Source: Pseudorasbora parva (lineage: Eukaryota > Chordata > Actinopteri > Cypriniformes > Gobionidae). Taken from it: a stretch of DNA of 64,000 nucleotides. Under the pieces are notes generated by a model that saw only the letters and a program-made list of their open reading frames with translations, ran no database searches and was not told the DNA's origin. Shown piece by piece: positions 59,027-64,000 of this stretch. Positions within the stretch are counted from its first letter, which is position 1. Each line of letters starts with the position of its first letter. Made by a program: the position numbers and the translations under genes. The DNA lies in NCBI RefSeq assembly GCF_024679245.1, contig NC_090174.1:45219688-45283687 (forward strand). Direction: 5' to 3'.

Positions 59027-59975
59027 TAATTTGACGAGACTAGAGTGTTGTCATTATGAAAAGCCTGCTGTTGTTTCTTTTAATATTATGTATTGATTTT
59101 TACTTTTGTCCACCCAAGGACACTAAGTAAGGTAGTGATTGGTACTCACGTCACCGCTGACGTTGTGATTTTTGGATCACACGTCACTTAAGGTGTGGTT
59201 ATGAGTACACCAGATGACCACCTTCCCCCCTCTTAGTTTGGGACACCAGTCAAGGTCTTTTACCTTGGCTGTATGAGAACACTCCGAACAGGAGGCTGCC
59301 CAGTCATTTTTAATGAATGTAAAGGGGGAGAGTTGTTCCGCTGATTTATCTGAAAGATTGGTGAGATTTCTAACTTGTAGAGCCTTTTCTGTTTTATCAG
59401 CACAAGGAAGACAAAATTGTAATAAAATAGATTTTATTAACAAAAGATAAACAGTACAATTAACACAACTACTTAATTAATACAATGAATGATAAAGAAA
59501 TAAAGTGCATAAAATGCATAAAATACATGTGAGTAAGTTAAGTGTGGCTATAGAAGAGTTACATTATCTTATGGAAAGATAAACTGTTGTTTCTCTGAAA
59601 CTAAGGTGAAGAACCTTGTTTATCAAACAAATAAACAAAAGTATTTTAAATGCAAGCCTATTTTAAATGCAAAAATAGGCATATTTTAAATGCAACATTG
59701 ATTTTCGTTCGCTCAAAATACTTTCTTATTTGCGAGACGAACAGTTCTCCGCAAAACTCAGTTCCCGTGCGCGTGAAATACCCTTCGAAATACGCGCTCG
59801 AAATGTGATCTTGCGCGCGCAGAATTGTGGCAGAATAGCAAGCCCATACTTGTTGACTTCGTAGAATTCGTATGTGGGCCTAATTAATGCATTGTTTGCA
59901 AAAACATAATACAACAATTGTGTGATCGAATCATTAGCCAACACAGACCATACTCAAGCAAACATAGAAATTCCT
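59027..59975. other. Intergenic DNA
   Basis: There are no supported features. A CpG-bearing patch lies at 59700-59830; the rest is AT-rich. Confidence 0.4.
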
Positions 59976-60290
59976 AGCCTGACAAGCCAGACCCACATCA
60001 AGATGTTTGGTCTGGAAACTCACCATAGACAGAGCTCAATCCGAGAGGTGGGATAAACGGTTGTCTTTCAAACTCCCTCTGCATGCGATAGGATAGCGGT
60101 ACACCAACCAGAGCAACGAAGGTGAAGCAGAGCTCGTTGATAGATTAAACATTCGCCGTATCCGGTTGGCAAAACTCAGAACACATCTTCCCTTTTTAAG
60201 AATGACTTCAGTGCCGTTCTTTGTCCTTTTCTCAAAAAATGCAAAGAAATTGCTGTAGCTCGATGCGAAAAGCAATTGCACTTTAAAGAG
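59976..60290. repeat. AGCCTGACAAGCCAGACCC family, copy 2
   Basis: Parallel to 29240 onward through GGGATAAACG and CTTTCAAACTCCCTCTGCA, with small indels that break any shared frame. Confidence 0.7.
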
Positions 60291-60344
60291 CCAATTGTGT
60301 ATGCAACTTCATGATAAATTAATAAAGCAGACCTCACAAAATGC

Positions 60345-61623
<1,279 letters not shown>

Positions 61624-61795
61624 CAAAATGCATAGTGATAAAGCATAGGAACCCAATAAGATGGTATCGTGCCAGCAAAGAAGCAAACAGTAGTAAGAGC
61701 GAACTGAATTTGCTTTAATACGGTGCCCTGTTTGTGTAACCATTAATAGCAGCGAGGGGAGTTTAAACAGCTGATCAATGCAAATCAGCTGATAT

Positions 61796-62439
61796 AGTAT
61801 TCAGACATAGTAGCCTTGGTACACTTTGCTATCTTTGCTGAAACAAAAGCTCCTTTACCGTGTGTGTGTGTGTGTGTGTGGCAGTCGGCAATGCGTCGCA
61901 CACATAGACTGTCGTACATCACTCAGCTTGTTTGCCAATGCCAACTGCCAATAAAAACTAACGAAGAAGAATATACATCTTCTTCGTCGTTGTCATCAGG
62001 GATTGGCGGGCTTTTGTATTTTACCGGTGTCGTAGTTAACTATACCCTTGTCAAAAAATCCTTAAGGATTTTTAATGGAAATCTGTACAGGATTCCATTT
62101 AAAATTTCTATCATATTTTGGAACCGTTCCTATAGGATTCCTTTAGAAAATAATCTTATAGGATAATTTATGTCTTGTCCTTTAAGATTCTTATCTGATT
62201 CCTATAGGATTCCGTTAGAAATAATCTTATAGGATAATTTATGTCTTGTCCTTTAAGATTCTTATCTGATTCCTATAGGATTCTTTGGGAATTGTCTTAT
62301 AAGATAATACACAAATATCCCATAGGATAAATCCTAAAGGATTCCAATATGATTCCAAATGTTATCTGATTCCTATTGGATTCTGTGAGAATCACAGCAA
62401 AGATAGCAAAGTGTACCAAGGCTACTATGTCTGAATACT
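61796..62439. mobile_element. 45-bp perfect inverted repeat around a 554-bp AT-rich loop
   Basis: Bases 61796-61840 are the exact reverse complement of 62395-62439 (outer end AGTATTCAGACATAGTAGCC). The loop holds (GT)n at 61861-61880 and two direct copies of a segment of about 75 bp built on CTTATAGGATAATTTATG and GATTCCTATAGGATTC. It could be a young TIR element or a foldback element. No target duplication was found. Confidence 0.8.
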
Positions 62440-62519
62440 TGGTACACTGTAAAAAAAAAAAAGTAGAATTAGACCCTTTTCACATTTCCAGGTTTCTCAG
62501 AGCGGAAGTCGTCATAGTT

Positions 62520-62870
62520 AGGTTAACTTCCCTTATGAAAAAGAACTATAGTTTAACTATGACTGTAGTAACCCTGGTATTTTGGTGCGAACCATGGTTT
62601 TTAAATAACATGGTTTTACTACAGTTATATTGTAGTAATACTATAGTAAAACTGTAGTTTTAATTACTGTAGTAAATGGTATTTTTAAAAAAACATGTGG
62701 TTTTAATACCATGGTTTTACCACAGTTATATTGTAGTAATACAACAGTAAAACCATTGTAACCATGACTGCAGCAACCATGGTTTTTGCAGTAAACATGG
62801 TTTTAAAAAACATGGATCATGTACCATAAATTGGTTGTATTACCACAGTGCAGCCATGGTTTTACTCAAT
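62520..62870. repeat. CCATGGTTTTAC / GTAGTAA interspersed repeat
   Basis: CATGGTTTTAC(T/C)ACAGTTAT followed by ATTGTAGTAATAC occurs twice about 115 bp apart, with many partial CCATGGTT words. A related block stands at 55400-55540. Low-complexity repeat without coding. Confidence 0.65.
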
Positions 62871-63494
62871 TATCTTGAAGTACATTTAAGTAATTAAGTT
62901 ACAACAAACATCTACAAAATAACAACAGAAAGAAGTTACCATTCTATGATGCAAACTTTATTACAGAAATTACATAATCTGAACAAAAATATAAACTTTC
63001 ATGTGTTCTCATGTGACATAAAAAAAGTTGTAAATTATTGGTGATAAAGTGGTGCTGTGCAATGGTTAAAAAATTCAGTTGCTAATTTACAAATAAAAAA
63101 ATAGCAATTTGTTCCACTGTAATAATGATTTATATACAAAAATAACATTGTAAAAATAAAAAAGACTTAAAGCACCTTTAAATACACAGCATCTTCCTCC
63201 TCTAAAATGTCTTTAACCTGCAAACATGTGCCCAAAACAAGCATACGTTTGCAATTTATACTGTACATAAATGAACAGGATTATAACAACATTACTTAAC
63301 AATTAATTACTTTATTACTTAAAAACATTACTAAAATTCTCTTTTCTTTTTATGGAAAAATCTTACATATACTACACAATAAAAATTAGAAGAAATTAGT
63401 GTTTTTTTTAAATAATGTTTAAAATGATATCCACTCACAATAGATGAAGACATAAAGTCTCCTGGTGGGGGATGAATACTCCACACTTTAAATT
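62871..63494. other. AT-rich DNA, possible 3' UTR of the minus-strand exon
   Basis: No frames of note. If the minus-strand exon at 63495-63637 is real, its 3' UTR runs through here; TTTATT at about 62959 and 63309 are AATAAA on that strand. Confidence 0.4.
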
Positions 63495-63637
63495 CTAGGT
63501 GGAAAAGTGTTCAAAAACATGTGATGCAGCATCCATGCCAGCAGCTGTCAGTGTGAAGTCTGTCATATAGGCTGGCAGGTTACAGTCCAGCTTTGGTTTT
63601 GTTCTGTCTTGACCTTCAGCCCAAATGGATGTAGGAG
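63495..63637 (-). CDS. Candidate terminal exon of an unknown minus-strand gene
   Basis: Read on the minus strand, a good acceptor (CTTCTCATTTTAG) is followed by 143 nt, open to TAG, giving PTSIWAEGQDRTKPKLDCNL, then PAYMTDFTLTAAGMDAASHV and FEHFST. The mixed composition is protein-like and the surrounding DNA is not an obvious repeat. I do not recognise the family. Upstream exons would be beyond the right window edge. Confidence 0.4.
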
Positions 63638-63813
63638 CTAAAATGAGAAGAATACACACCACATTAACACACGGCTTGCTGGAATTCTTAACTTTACTAT
63701 CGAGTAGCCATTTAATAATGTCCAAGTGCAATGATGTCTATTCATTCAGTGTTTTCACAACCCATAAATTATTATGGCTCCAAAAGCAAAGCAGAAAGAA
63801 TGTACATTAAAGG

Positions 63814-64000
63814 ATTAGTTCACCGCAAAATGATAATTCCTGATCTTTTACTCACCCCAATGCCACCCAAGATGTTCATGTCTTTCATTCTTCAGTAGAA
63901 AATAAATAAACATATATACTTTTTAACCTCAAATGCTCGACTTTGATGATGTAAGGCTTTGTGGCGTCATTACGTTGGAAAGGTCACGCGTGTGATGTAT
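63814..64000 (+). repeat. TTAGTTCACCC-family dispersed repeat
   Basis: Begins AAAGGATTAGTTCACCGCAA and continues TTTTACTCACCCCAATGCC, as in the copies at 7126 and 25640. Cut by the window end. Confidence 0.7.

Overview
The window looks like teleost genomic DNA, most probably from a cyprinid such as zebrafish, carp or goldfish. The reasons are the AT-rich, intron-bearing sequence, long dinucleotide microsatellites, a DIRS tyrosine-recombinase retrotransposon, a fish-type L1, L2 and Nimb/I-like LINE pieces, many short TIR elements of cyprinid type, and a GT6-family glycosyltransferase gene. There is no bacterial gene organisation, no operon and no CRISPR array.

The one well-supported host gene is a plus-strand GT6 (ABO / Forssman-type alpha-1,3-GalNAc/Gal transferase) gene. 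Its 3' exons lie at 27668-27718, 30621-30650, 30758-30895 and 48615-49305. Two more phase-compatible stem exons are likely at 26112-26144 and 25257-25292. All junctions are phase 2, and the last two exons (138 and 691 nt) are like exons 6 and 7 of mammalian ABO. The first exon(s), with the start codon and most of the membrane anchor, were not found. The last intron is 17.7 kb and holds the two largest elements in the window. Two other candidate terminal exons (58932-59026 plus; 63495-63637 minus) are not assigned to any gene.

Inside the GT6 last intron, a minus-strand DIRS element (about 34987-47285) carries gag, RT-RNase H and tyrosine recombinase regions with several breaks. Its left end has a perfect 50-bp inverted repeat plus a 31-bp direct repeat. 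A plus-strand full-length L1 (35563-42223) is inserted in the DIRS 3' part, with a 15-bp target duplication, poly(A) tail and both reading frames uninterrupted. It is the youngest and most intact mobile element here.

The rest is a mosaic of dispersed repeats. 1-5 kb: AACGTT-rich TIR element, tandem repeat block, Kolobok-like element split by a second insertion. 5-15 kb: old repeats, poly(GAT) and (CA)n. 15-22 kb: L2 pieces, one with a tandem triplication and one split by a 1.76-kb hAT element with an 8-bp TSD. 22-25 kb: PIF/Harbinger-like element and Nimb/I-like LINE fragment. 27 kb: SINE-like element. 31-33.5 kb: hairpin and TTAA-flanked MITEs. 50-64 kb: microsatellites, nested palindromes, two hAT-like elements with 8-bp TSDs, a second Kolobok-like copy split at almost the same site as the first, and a 45-bp perfect inverted repeat around a 554-bp loop.

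Family names rest on motif recognition by eye. Nothing was searched against a database. Large parts of 4-15 kb, 16-19 kb and 49-52 kb hold no gene that I can support.
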